From Nonomuraea solani (lineage in GTDB: Bacteria > Actinomycetota > Actinomycetes > Streptosporangiales > Streptosporangiaceae): a stretch of 64,000 bases of DNA. Both the position numbers and the translations under genes were made by a program. Below the pieces are notes generated by a model that worked only from the letters and a program-made list of their open reading frames with translations, was not told the DNA's origin and did not search any database. Every line of letters begins with the position of its first letter. Within the stretch, counting starts at the first letter, position 1. Positions 14,767 through 23,295 of the stretch are shown here, in pieces. Location: the NCBI RefSeq assembly GCF_900108335.1, contig NZ_FNVT01000008.1, positions 248,001 to 312,000 on the forward strand. Direction: 5' to 3'.

Positions 14767-16356
14767 TCAGTCCTCCAGGTCCACGGTGCGGCCGCTCTCG
14801 GCGCCGATCTCGCCGCCGATCTGCTCGACCACCTCGGCCGGGATCGCGGAGTCGACGGTCAGCGCGATGAGCGCCTTGCCACCCTTGGTGTCGCGGGCCA
14901 CCTGCATCGAGGCGATGTTGATGGAGTGCTCACCGAGGAGACGGCCGACCACGCCGACGATGCCGGGACGGTCGGTGTAGGTGAAGAAGCAGAGGTGAGC
15001 CGTCGGCTCGATCTCCATCTCGTAGCCGTTGACCTCGACGATCTTCGTGATCTGGCGGGGCCCGGACAGCGTGCCCGAGACCGAGACGGTGCGGCCGTCG
15101 GCGAGCACGCCGCGCACGGTGACCACGTTGCGCCAGTCGGGGCTGTCGGCGCTGGTCACCAGCTCGACGGAGATGCCGCGGTCCTTGGCGAGCAGCGGCG
15201 CGTTGACGTAGGTGACCTGCTCCTCGACCACGTCGGAGAACACGCCCTTGAGCGCGGCCAGCTCGATGACCCGCACGTCCTGGGCCGCGATCTCGCCGCG
15301 CACCTCGACGTCGAGCTTGGTGGCGACCTCGCCGGCCAGCGCGGTGAACACCCGGCCCAGCTTCTCGGCCAGCGGCAGGCCCGGCTTGACGTCCTCGGCC
15401 ACCACGCCGCCCTGGACGTTGACGGCGTCCGGCACGAACTCGCCCGCCAGCGCCAGCTTCACGCTCCGCGCGACCTGCGTGCCGGCCTTCTCCTGGGCCT
15501 CGTGCGTGGAGGCGCCCAGGTGCGGCGTGACGACGACCTCGTCCAGCTCGAACAGCGGGCTGTCGGTGCACGGCTCCTTGGCGAACACGTCCAGGCCGGC
15601 TCCCGCGACCCGGCCCTCCTTGATCGCCGAGTAGAGCGCGCTCTCGTCGACGATGCCGCCGCGGGCCACGTTGATGATGCGGACGCTCGGCTTGACCTGG
15701 TGCAGCTCCCGGTCACCGATGAGCCCGAGGGTCTCCTTGGACTTCGGCAGGTGCACGGTGATGAAGTCGGCCTGCTTGAGGACCTCTTCGAGGCTGAGCA
15801 GCTTGACGCCCATCTGCGCGGCCCGGGCCGGCGGCAGGTAGGGGTCGTACGCGATCAGCTCGACGCCGAACGGCAGCAGCCGCTGGGCCACGAGCTGCCC
15901 GATCTTGCCCAGGCCGAGGATGCCGATGACCTTCTCGTCGAGCTCGACACCGGTGTACTTGGAGCGCTTCCACTCCCCGTTCTTCAGCGCGGAGTGGGCC
16001 TGGGCCGTGTTGCGCGCGCTGGCCAGGATGAGGGCGACGGTCTGCTCGGCGGCGCTGGTGATGTTGGAGGTCGGCGCGTTGACGACCATCACGCCGGCCT
16101 TGGTGGCCGCGTCGACGTCGACGTTGTCGAGTCCGACACCGGCGCGGGCGACCACGCGCAGCTTGGGCGCCGCGGCGATGGCCTCGGCGTCGACCTGCGT
16201 GGCGGAGCGCACGATCAGCGCGTCCACCTCGGCGAGAGCGGGCAGAAGCTGAGAACGGTCGGCGCCGTCGGTGTGGCGGACCTCGAAATCAGCGCCGAGT
16301 ACGGCGAGGCCAGCCTCGGACAGCTCCTCTGCGACCAGAACGACGGGCTTGTTCAC
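14767..16356 (-). CDS. serA: D-3-phosphoglycerate dehydrogenase
   Basis: 529 residues, the long type found in actinobacteria. The N-terminal catalytic domain carries the NAD motif GLGKIGQLVAQRL (about 147-159), VARGGIVDESAL, the catalytic Glu in FAKEPC and His in TPHLGAST. The intervening ASB domain (about 315-450) and a C-terminal ACT domain (TDRPGIVGVVGRLLGEHSINIASM) mediate serine feedback inhibition in this family. It makes 3-phosphohydroxypyruvate, the first committed step to serine. GTG 16356 is the start. A 14-base perfect palindrome lies 88 bases upstream. Confidence 0.96.
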   Translation of the reverse strand: MNKPVVLVAEELSEAGLAVLGADFEVRHTDGADRSQLLPALAEVDALIVRSATQVDAEAIAAAPKLRVVARAGVGLDNVDVDAATKAGVMVVNAPTSNITSAAEQTVALILASARNTAQAHSALKNGEWKRSKYTGVELDEKVIGILGLGKIGQLVAQRLLPFGVELIAYDPYLPPARAAQMGVKLLSLEEVLKQADFITVHLPKSKETLGLIGDRELHQVKPSVRIINVARGGIVDESALYSAIKEGRVAGAGLDVFAKEPCTDSPLFELDEVVVTPHLGASTHEAQEKAGTQVARSVKLALAGEFVPDAVNVQGGVVAEDVKPGLPLAEKLGRVFTALAGEVATKLDVEVRGEIAAQDVRVIELAALKGVFSDVVEEQVTYVNAPLLAKDRGISVELVTSADSPDWRNVVTVRGVLADGRTVSVSGTLSGPRQITKIVEVNGYEMEIEPTAHLCFFTYTDRPGIVGVVGRLLGEHSINIASMQVARDTKGGKALIALTVDSAIPAEVVEQIGGEIGAESGRTVDLED

Positions 16357-16443
16357 TGGTGTGGATCCTTAGGGCACGGCGGGCTTGAGGGGGACACGTC
16401 CACGGATCCCCCCCGGCGGTCCCACAGAGTCTATCCACCGCTT

Positions 16444-16457
16444 GTGAACGCGTTCAC
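16444..16457. promoter_or_regulatory. 14-base perfect palindrome upstream of serA
   Basis: GTGAACGCGTTCAC, between divergent serA and the SseB-like gene. The form resembles GntR- or LacI-family operators, but no regulator of either family is in the window. Confidence 0.45.
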
Positions 16458-16597
16458 GAGACACCCACGATGTGAGACGGGACTGCCGTACCCACCGGGG
16501 CCGAAACTCATTCAGGTCGTACGCTTCTTTGTCTTGATCGGGAGATTTATTCGCCATTAGCCTGATAAGCCGTGGCCGACTACCTATGGTTCGTCAT

Positions 16598-17452
16598 ATG
16601 AGCATCGGGAATCCTGCGCTTGCCGACGTGCTCGCCCAGCATGGCACTCCACATCGCCTGCTGGGCGCTCTCGCCGACGGTGGAGTCCTGGTGGCAGTGC
16701 GACCAGATCGTTCCGTCGTCCTTGGGACGACCCAAGCCGGTGACCGGGTTCTGCTCGGGTACACCGGTCCTGCCACCTATGCCAGGCACCGCGGCAGTCA
16801 TTCCCTATCGGCATGTGACGCCGACACCATCCTGGACATCCAGCGTGTCACCGGAGTGCGGGAGATCGTCATCGACGCGGCCGGACCAGCCGCCGCGGCC
16901 GTGCCCATCGGCGATCTCCAGCGCTTCATCACCTCGACGCGCACGGGGCCGACGCCCGTCATGAGCGGGGCGGTGCCGGCCGCCTACGCGACGGGCGCCA
17001 TGGCCACCGTGTCGCGCGGTGCCGCGCTGGCCCAGGTGGCGCCGCCGAGCACGGACGCGCCCGCGCTGCCGTGGGTGCCCGCGCCCAGGCCGCACCTGTC
17101 GGGGCCCATGCAGCAGGTGGATCCGGGTTACCGGAGATGTACACATCCGATCCTGCCGGCGCTGCGCCAGGCGATCGCGTACCTGCTGATGGACTTCCCG
17201 CTCGTGCACCATGTCTGGATCTCCGAGGCCCGCACGGCTTCGGGGGCACCGGGGATCATGCTGCACGTGAAGGTGCACATGTCGGCGGCCGAGGACGTCG
17301 TACGCGACCTGCACCGGCTGACACGAGCCCGGCTGCCGCAGTTCGCCGCCTCCGGGGCGCCCATCCTCATGGCGAGGGTGGCCGACTCACGCAGCGAGCA
17401 GCGGATGGTCGAGATCGGCGCTCACGTGGTGTGCGCCGACGTGAGCGACTGA
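16598..17452 (+). CDS. SseB-like domain protein of unknown function
   Basis: 284 residues from ATG 16598; an in-frame ATG at 16586 is also possible. The N-terminal third (ALADVLAQHGTPHRLLGALADGGVLVAV) looks like the SseB-type helix-plus-strand region often annotated in actinobacteria. A Pro/Ala-rich linker follows (about 130-175), then a C-terminal alpha/beta domain (PALRQAIAYLLMDFPLVHHVWISEA) with a strand-loop pattern like SseB C-terminal repeats. No enzymatic motif, signal peptide or membrane span. The family link is tentative; function is unknown. Confidence 0.7.
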   Translation: MSIGNPALADVLAQHGTPHRLLGALADGGVLVAVRPDRSVVLGTTQAGDRVLLGYTGPATYARHRGSHSLSACDADTILDIQRVTGVREIVIDAAGPAAAAVPIGDLQRFITSTRTGPTPVMSGAVPAAYATGAMATVSRGAALAQVAPPSTDAPALPWVPAPRPHLSGPMQQVDPGYRRCTHPILPALRQAIAYLLMDFPLVHHVWISEARTASGAPGIMLHVKVHMSAAEDVVRDLHRLTRARLPQFAASGAPILMARVADSRSEQRMVEIGAHVVCADVSD

Positions 17453-17457
17453 CGGCG

Positions 17458-17477
17458 GGGCCCGCGAAAGTGGGCCC
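17458..17477 (+). terminator. Small GC hairpin after the SseB-like gene
   Basis: GGGCCC (17458-17463) and GGGCCC (17472-17477) around an 8-base loop, 5 bases after the stop and 36 bases before the next gene. No T-run. Confidence 0.5.
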
Positions 17478-17513
17478 TACCGAACAAGCTCTCGCTCGGC
17501 TTCAATATGGGGC

Positions 17514-18875
17514 ATGATCGCACCGGCGGTGACCGCGTCCACCGTCCCGAGAAGCGTGCGCCTCGGCTACGGAGTGGGCTCCTTCTGCACCTCCACGGTC
17601 AATGCCGTGCCCGGGCTGCTCCTGCTCTACTACATGACCAACTTCATGGCCGTGCCCGCGTGGCTGGCCGGGGTGGTCGTGACCGTGCCCAAGGTCTGGG
17701 ACCTGATCGTCAACCCCCTGGTGGGTCGCTGGTCGGACCGGACCCGGTCGCGCTGGGGCCCGCGGCGCCCCTGGCTGCTGGCGGGGGCCTGCACGCTGCC
17801 GATCGCGTTCTTCCTGGTGTTCGCCGGGCCGCCGCTGACGGGAGTGCCCGCCGCTCTCTACGTGGGGGCGTGCTTCCTGGCCACGGCGACGGCGTACGCG
17901 CTGTTCGAGGTGCCGTACAAGGCGATGCCGGGCGAGATGACGCACGACTACCACGAGCGCACGTCGCTGCTGCAGTGGCGGATGATCTTCATCGGCGCGG
18001 CCACCGCGATCAGCGGCGTGCTGGCGCCGGCCATCGTCACCAGCCAGGGCGATGATGGCACGCTCGGCAGCTACCGGCTGATGGCGGCGACGATCGCGGC
18101 CATCCTGCTGGTCTCGATGCTCGGCTCGTTCTTCGGCACCGCCCGCGCCCCCATGACGGGCGCTCCCGAGGCGGACCGGGGCGGGTGGCGCGAGCAGTTC
18201 GCCGCGATCAAGGGCAACTCGGCGTTCATCTGGATCACCGCGCTGGCCTGCACGCAGATGCTGGCGGTCAGCATGATGCTGGCCGCGGCCCCGTACTTCG
18301 CCGCCTACACCATCGGCACGCCCAAGGCCACGCAGACGTTGTTCGCCGCGCTGGTCGGGCCGATGGTGCTGACGATGCCGCTGTGGGTGTGGCTGTCCAA
18401 GCGGTTCGACAAGCGCGGCGCGATGATGCTGGCCGCACTGCTGTTCGGCGGCGGCACGGCGGCGACCATGGCCACCCCGATCTTCGGCTCCGTCTACGCC
18501 CACCTGATGATCCTGCTGGTCGGCGTGGGGATCGCCGGGGTTCAGCTACTGCTGTTCTCGATGCTGGCCGACGTGATCGCGGTGGACGCGGCGAAGACGG
18601 GCAAACGGCGGGCCGGCGTGCTGACCGGGCTGTGGACGGCCATCGAGAACGGGGTCAGCTCGTTCGGGGCGCTGATCTTCGGGATCATCCTGTCGCTGGG
18701 CGGCTTCATCGAGTCGGAGCCGAGCCGGCCGGTCGAGCAGCCGGACAGCGCGGTGACCGCGGTCCTCATCGGGCAGACCACGATCCCCGCGCTGATCATC
18801 TTCGCCTCCGTGCTGATGACGCTGCGCTACCGCCTCACCCCACCCGTCGTGCCAGCACCAGACGCGTCCGAGTGA
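17514..18875 (+). CDS. GPH-family (MelB-like) sugar/cation symporter
   Basis: 453 residues with 12 predicted spans. Sequence landmarks are those of glycoside-pentoside-hexuronide symporters: LGYGVGSFCTSTVNAVPGLLLLYYMTNF at the N-terminus, DLIVNPLVGRWSDRTRSRWGPRRPWLL in the first cytoplasmic loop, and YALFEVPYKAMPGEMTHDYHERTSLLQWRM. The family imports sugars with H+ or Na+. The substrate is not evident and no glycosidase lies beside it. The 3' end overlaps the convergent FtsX-type gene by 41 bases. Confidence 0.88.
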   Translation: MIAPAVTASTVPRSVRLGYGVGSFCTSTVNAVPGLLLLYYMTNFMAVPAWLAGVVVTVPKVWDLIVNPLVGRWSDRTRSRWGPRRPWLLAGACTLPIAFFLVFAGPPLTGVPAALYVGACFLATATAYALFEVPYKAMPGEMTHDYHERTSLLQWRMIFIGAATAISGVLAPAIVTSQGDDGTLGSYRLMAATIAAILLVSMLGSFFGTARAPMTGAPEADRGGWREQFAAIKGNSAFIWITALACTQMLAVSMMLAAAPYFAAYTIGTPKATQTLFAALVGPMVLTMPLWVWLSKRFDKRGAMMLAALLFGGGTAATMATPIFGSVYAHLMILLVGVGIAGVQLLLFSMLADVIAVDAAKTGKRRAGVLTGLWTAIENGVSSFGALIFGIILSLGGFIESEPSRPVEQPDSAVTAVLIGQTTIPALIIFASVLMTLRYRLTPPVVPAPDASE

Positions 18876-21384
18876 ACAACCCCGCGAGCAGGGCCGCCAG
18901 CAGGGGCAGGCCCAGCACCAGCGCGGCCAGGAAGAGCCACGGCACGGCGACCCTGGCTTCGAACGATATCCCCTGCATGGTCTGGGCCAGGGCGGAGCCG
19001 GCGACCGCGCCGCCGGCCAGGCCCGTCACCGCGCCGAGCCCCGCGATGTAGGCGGCCTGGGCCGCCGCCACGAGCCTGCGGGTGAGCGGCCTGCCGCCCA
19101 CGGCCGACAGGGTGTCGAGGTCACGGCGCATGTCCGCGACGGCCAGCCCGGTGGCGGCGAACGTGCCGCCGAGCACCAGGATCAGCGCACCGACCAGGGC
19201 CATCGCCAGGAACACGGCGAGCTGGAACTCGGCTTCGTCCCGGTTCAGGGTGACCTCCGCGCGCGGGCTCACACTCGCCAGGTCGCGGGCGAGGCGCTCC
19301 ACGTCGTCCGGGACGTAGGCGGCATAGAGCCGCCGCTCGGCCACTTCGTACCCGGCCGCCGTCAGGACCGAGGGGGGCAGCAGGACACCGCCCTGCCTGG
19401 GCTCAGCCGGGGTCGCCAGGACGGCCGGCACCCTGATCCGCTTCTCTCTGGTGGTTCTGCCGGCATCCAGCCGGTCCACGGTCACGCTGATCTTGCCGTC
19501 CCTGATCAGCCGGGGGTCGAACACCACCGCCTTGCCCGCCGCGAGTGCGGCCGCGGCCTGCGGATCCTGCCTCCTCTGGAACAGGGCGAGCAACCGGGCG
19601 TCACCGATCGGCACGTCGAAGTAGAACGCGTCCTCGGCCGAGCACCGCCTGCCGGAGCAGGTCCCGTCGTAGGTGTCGACCGCGGCCACCAGGCTCCGCC
19701 CGTCATCGCCGATGGTCTCCTGTCCAGCGGACAGGCTCACCCCCGGCAGCCGCTCCTCGACCGCGGCGCGCAGCGCCGACCAGCTCCGGTCGTCGATGTC
19801 GGTGGCCCTGACGGTCAAGGTGCCCTCGGGGGCGTCGTTCCGGTGGACGCGCATGCGCTCGGCGTACTCGCTGTTGTAGCCGAGGCCCATGGTGACCGCG
19901 GCCATCGTGGCCGCCATGACGGCCGCCACCGCCGAGGCCGTACGTGCCCGGTGGCGGGCGCCGTCGCGGACCGACAGGCGCGCCGGCAGCGGCAGCCGCG
20001 CGGCCAGCCGCCCGGTGCGGCCCACGAGCCAGGGTGTCAGCGCGATCAGCCCGAACAGGGTCACGGTGGACGCGGCCACCACGGCCAGTTCGCTCCGGTA
20101 CGAGACCCAGAGCGTCAGGCCCACCCCGGCCGGCACCAGCACGATCCCGAGCAACGGACGGCCCGCGCGGTCGCGCGCCTCGCCGGGCCGGCCCGCCAGC
20201 ACCTGGGCGGGGCTCTGCCGGGCGGCCTGGATCGCCGGCGCGACGGCCGCCACCAACGCGCTGAGCAGGCCCAGCGCGGCGACGCCGAGCGCCTGCGCCC
20301 ATGGCACCTCCGGGCTGTACCCCCAGTCCAGGTTCCGGGCCACGACCCACACCACGGCCAGCCCCACACCGGCACCGAGCACGGCGCCGGCCAGGGCCGC
20401 CACTCCGCCGAGAACGAGGCCGTCGGCCAGCACGATCACGCGGAGGTGGCGTGCCGAGCCGCCCTGCGCGGCGATGGTGGCCAGCTCCCTCCTGCGCCGC
20501 CGCAGCCCGACGGCGAAGGCGGGCCCGGCCAGCAGGACCGTCTCGGTGACGATGAGCAGCCCGGTGATGGCCATCCAGCGCCACTTGTTGTCCTGATTGG
20601 GGCTCCGGTCGTACTCCTTCTGTGCGCGCGGGCTCTCGATCACGGCGCGGGAGGCCACGCGGAGTCCCGCCTGGTTCAGCCGCCGCATGTCCTCCCAGGT
20701 CACCGGGGCCGGGGTGCGCGCGAGCCAGCCGTTGCCCTGCGGCTCGGTCTTGCTCGGCAGCACCCCGTCCAGCAGGCCCACCACCTCCATGTAGCCCGGC
20801 CTGATCGGGTGCTCGACGACGCCCACCACGCGCTTCGGGACACCGCGCCTGCTCAGCTTCAGCGTGTCGCCGACCCGTACGCCGCGGTCGAGCAGCGCGG
20901 GCGAGACCGCGATCTCCCCCGCCGCGGCCGGAAGCCTGCCCTCGGTGAGCGTCCTCAGGCCCTTGGTGAGCGGGTCGCGCAGGTCGATCTCCAGCAGCTC
21001 CACCCGGTCGAAGCCGTCCGCCAGCCGGACCTCGGTGGACCACGCGTAGAACGGGAGCAGCCGGCCGCCGACCAGCTTGGTGACCTCGGCGGTCGTCCAC
21101 GCGGGCGGCCGCTCGCGCACCATGTCCTGGTCGCCGTACGAGCCGGAAGGGTCCTGCCGGATGGGCGTCCGGTATATGTGGCTCATGATGGCCGCGTCGG
21201 CGACCGAGCCCACCTGGGCGGGCAGATGCTCGCGTAATGTCAGGTTCGTGGTGGCGCTCAGCGTGAGCATCGCCGTGATGACCAGGACGGGCAGGCCGAT
21301 CATGACCATGATCAGCGCGCTGCGGCCCTTGGACCGCAGGCTGTCCCGGCGGGAGAGGCGCAGCGCGGCGCGGAACGCGCTCAT
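18835..21384 (-). CDS. FtsX-like ABC transporter permease
   Basis: 849 residues. Span 1 at about 24-46 is followed by a large extracytoplasmic domain (about 50-260), three spans (near 270-410), a linker with a second group of spans, a second extracytoplasmic segment, and three final spans. This is the duplicated FtsX/MacB-like permease layout of actinobacterial peptide or lipid exporters. It overlaps its ATPase gene by 4 bases (ATGA), and a PadR gene heads the operon. Substrate is unknown; antimicrobial peptide export or resistance is plausible. Confidence 0.9.
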   Translation of the reverse strand: MSAFRAALRLSRRDSLRSKGRSALIMVMIGLPVLVITAMLTLSATTNLTLREHLPAQVGSVADAAIMSHIYRTPIRQDPSGSYGDQDMVRERPPAWTTAEVTKLVGGRLLPFYAWSTEVRLADGFDRVELLEIDLRDPLTKGLRTLTEGRLPAAAGEIAVSPALLDRGVRVGDTLKLSRRGVPKRVVGVVEHPIRPGYMEVVGLLDGVLPSKTEPQGNGWLARTPAPVTWEDMRRLNQAGLRVASRAVIESPRAQKEYDRSPNQDNKWRWMAITGLLIVTETVLLAGPAFAVGLRRRRRELATIAAQGGSARHLRVIVLADGLVLGGVAALAGAVLGAGVGLAVVWVVARNLDWGYSPEVPWAQALGVAALGLLSALVAAVAPAIQAARQSPAQVLAGRPGEARDRAGRPLLGIVLVPAGVGLTLWVSYRSELAVVAASTVTLFGLIALTPWLVGRTGRLAARLPLPARLSVRDGARHRARTASAVAAVMAATMAAVTMGLGYNSEYAERMRVHRNDAPEGTLTVRATDIDDRSWSALRAAVEERLPGVSLSAGQETIGDDGRSLVAAVDTYDGTCSGRRCSAEDAFYFDVPIGDARLLALFQRRQDPQAAAALAAGKAVVFDPRLIRDGKISVTVDRLDAGRTTREKRIRVPAVLATPAEPRQGGVLLPPSVLTAAGYEVAERRLYAAYVPDDVERLARDLASVSPRAEVTLNRDEAEFQLAVFLAMALVGALILVLGGTFAATGLAVADMRRDLDTLSAVGGRPLTRRLVAAAQAAYIAGLGAVTGLAGGAVAGSALAQTMQGISFEARVAVPWLFLAALVLGLPLLAALLAGLFTRTRLVLARRVG

Positions 21385-22061
21385 CTGGCGCTCTCCAGGC
21401 GCACGTCGCCCGACTCCGCGATGAGGCCGTCGCGCAGGTAGACCACCCGGTCGGCCCAGCCCGCGTAGCGCGGCTCGTGGGTGACCAGCAGCACGGCCAC
21501 GCCGTCGTCGCAGCGCGTGCGCAGCAACTGCAGGATCTCGTCGCCGGTCGCCGTGTCGAGCGCGCCGGTCGGCTCGTCGGCCAGCAGCAGCTTCCGCTCG
21601 CCGATCAGCGCCCTGGCGATGGCCACGCGCTGGCGCTGGCCGCCGGACAGCTCCTCGGGGAAGCGGTCGGCGATCTCCTCGGCGCCCACCTCCGTCAGGA
21701 CGGCCAGCGCCTCGGCGCGCGCCCGCCCGGTCCGTACGCCGTCGAGCTCCCTGGGCAGCATCACGTTCTCGGCGGCCGTCAGGGACGGGATCAGGTTGAG
21801 ATCCTGGAAGACGTAACCGACGCTGCCGCGCCTGAGCGCTGCCAGGTCCTTGACGGAGGCCAGGTCCTCGCCGTCGATCGTCACGCTGCCCGAGGTGGGC
21901 CGGTCGAGACCGCCCGCCAGGTTGAGCAGCGTGGACTTGCCCGAGCCCGACGGGCCCATGACCGCGACCAGTTCCCCCGCCGCGACCTCCAGGCTCACGC
22001 CGCGCAGCGCGTGAGCCTGGCCGTGCTCGCGGGTGACCTCCCGCAACTTCACCACCGTCAT
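21381..22061 (-). CDS. ABC transporter ATP-binding protein (MacB/LolD type)
   Basis: 226 residues. Walker A GPSGSGKS, Q-loop VFQDLNLI, signature LSGGQRQR, Walker B LLLADEPTGALD and switch-region His VTHEP are all intact. The ADEPTGALDT form is typical for ATPases paired with FtsX-like permeases. The start at 22061 has AAGGAG upstream and overlaps the PadR stop by 4 bases (ATGA); its own stop overlaps the permease start in the same way, so the three genes are translationally coupled. Confidence 0.95.
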   Translation of the reverse strand: MTVVKLREVTREHGQAHALRGVSLEVAAGELVAVMGPSGSGKSTLLNLAGGLDRPTSGSVTIDGEDLASVKDLAALRRGSVGYVFQDLNLIPSLTAAENVMLPRELDGVRTGRARAEALAVLTEVGAEEIADRFPEELSGGQRQRVAIARALIGERKLLLADEPTGALDTATGDEILQLLRTRCDDGVAVLLVTHEPRYAGWADRVVYLRDGLIAESGDVRLESAR

Positions 22062-22567
22062 GACTTCTTCTCCTTGGAAACGGCCTCGCAGTGGTCCAGC
22101 CAGCGCTGCTCCGCCTCGGCCTTGAAGATCAATGAATCGAGGACCAGCCGGTGGGCGAGCTCCCCCGGAGCTGCCCGTTTGGCCCTCGTGAGCTCCTGCA
22201 GCGCGCGCATGGTGGCCGCGCGCTGGGTCTGGATGACCCGGGCCACGTCCACCTCCCCCGCCACGGCCATCGCGATCTTGATGGCCAGCTCGTCCCGAGG
22301 CCGGTCGGTCTGGGCGACGGGGGTGCTGAACCATCGCCCCAACTCCTCGCGACCGGCCTCGGTGATCGTGTAGACCGCACGACCCTGGTCGTCCTCACCA
22401 CCCGGTGCGACCAGGCCGTCACGCTCCAGGCGGGAGAGCGTCGTATAGACCTGGCCGATGTTCAGCGGCCAGGTCGCCCCTGTGGACGACTCGAATTCCA
22501 CCCGCAACTGGTAGCCGTACCGCGGTCCGCTGCTCAGCAGTGCGAGCAGTCCGTGTCTGATCGACAT
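22058..22567 (-). CDS. PadR-family transcriptional regulator of the ABC exporter operon
   Basis: 169 residues. The winged helix is MSIRHGLLALLSSGPRYGYQLRVEFE then IGQVYTTLSRLERDGLV, and the C-terminal helices (about 110-165) form the dimerisation arm. It is first in the operon with the FtsX-type exporter, which suggests autoregulated repression relieved by the exported compound. A palindrome and a GAGTATGC direct repeat lie just upstream at 22575-22595. Confidence 0.92.
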   Translation of the reverse strand: MSIRHGLLALLSSGPRYGYQLRVEFESSTGATWPLNIGQVYTTLSRLERDGLVAPGGEDDQGRAVYTITEAGREELGRWFSTPVAQTDRPRDELAIKIAMAVAGEVDVARVIQTQRAATMRALQELTRAKRAAPGELAHRLVLDSLIFKAEAEQRWLDHCEAVSKEKKS

Positions 22568-22574
22568 GGATACT

Positions 22575-22595
22575 GAGTATGCATACCGAGTATGC
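22575..22595. promoter_or_regulatory. Candidate PadR operator
   Basis: GTATGCATAC (22577-22586) is a perfect palindrome and GAGTATGC occurs at 22575-22582 and again at 22588-22595, immediately before the padR start at 22567. Confidence 0.5.
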
Positions 22596-22655
22596 CCTTC
22601 GCAACTGATCCCCCTTTTCTGGACACGGAGCGAGGTTCGGGCCGATACTCGCTAC

Positions 22656-23204
22656 ATGAGCTCCACGCATCCGCCCTTTCGCGCCTCAGATGGGGAACGT
22701 GACCGTGCGATCGACGAGCTCAAGGACCGCGCCGTAGAGGGCCGGATCTCACATGACACCTTCGTGGGCCGGGTCGACCAGGCACTGCGCGCGCGCAACC
22801 AGCACGAGCTCGACGAGCTGGTGGCCGACCTGCCACGGCGGAGCACCCTCCGCCAGCGGCTCACCGACGCGGTGTCGTCGGTGTCGGAGTTCACCACCCG
22901 GCTGCAGTCCGCCTGGCGGCGCCCGCGCCTGCCCCGGCTGGCCCTGCCCGGCGACGAGCGGCTGCGTTATGTGGTGGGCCGGGGTTCGGCCTGCGACCTC
23001 GTGCTGTCAGACCTGACGGTCTCGCGGGTGCACGCCGAGCTGCGGCGCGAGGGTGACGGCGGCTGGATGCTGGTGGATCTCGGCTCGCTCAACGGCACCC
23101 GGCTCAACGGATGGCGGCTGGTCGGGCCGGCCCGGGTGAAGTCGGGCGACGAGGTGTCGTTCGGGGACTGCGGCTTCATGGTGACGGCGGGCCAGCCGAC
23201 CTAG
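22656..23204 (+). CDS. DUF1707-FHA domain protein
   Basis: 182 residues. Residues 9-60 are a DUF1707 (SHOCT-like) module: RASDGERDRAIDELKDRAVEG then DTFVGRVDQALRARNQHELDELVADLP. Residues 100-178 form a forkhead-associated domain with VGRGSACDLVLSD, SRVHAEL and GSLNGTRLNG, so the phosphothreonine-binding Arg, Ser, His and Asn residues are kept. It probably binds phosphorylated partners of Ser/Thr kinases. ATG 22656 is chosen because DUF1707 modules normally begin within the first ten residues. No kinase gene lies in the window. Confidence 0.88.
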   Translation: MSSTHPPFRASDGERDRAIDELKDRAVEGRISHDTFVGRVDQALRARNQHELDELVADLPRRSTLRQRLTDAVSSVSEFTTRLQSAWRRPRLPRLALPGDERLRYVVGRGSACDLVLSDLTVSRVHAELRREGDGGWMLVDLGSLNGTRLNGWRLVGPARVKSGDEVSFGDCGFMVTAGQPT

Positions 23205-23295
23205 CGCCTTCCCGATAAATACGGATATTTGCGGATTACAGGTGTTCTGGGCTGCCGCATGCTCACAAGCGATCCCCCAGTCACCTGGAGACCCC

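Noticed and set aside
16369..16557. 62-codon minus-strand frame between serA and the SseB-like gene
   Set aside because: It spans the serA promoter region and the 14-base palindrome, has weak RBS evidence and basic low-complexity ending; more likely non-coding leader.
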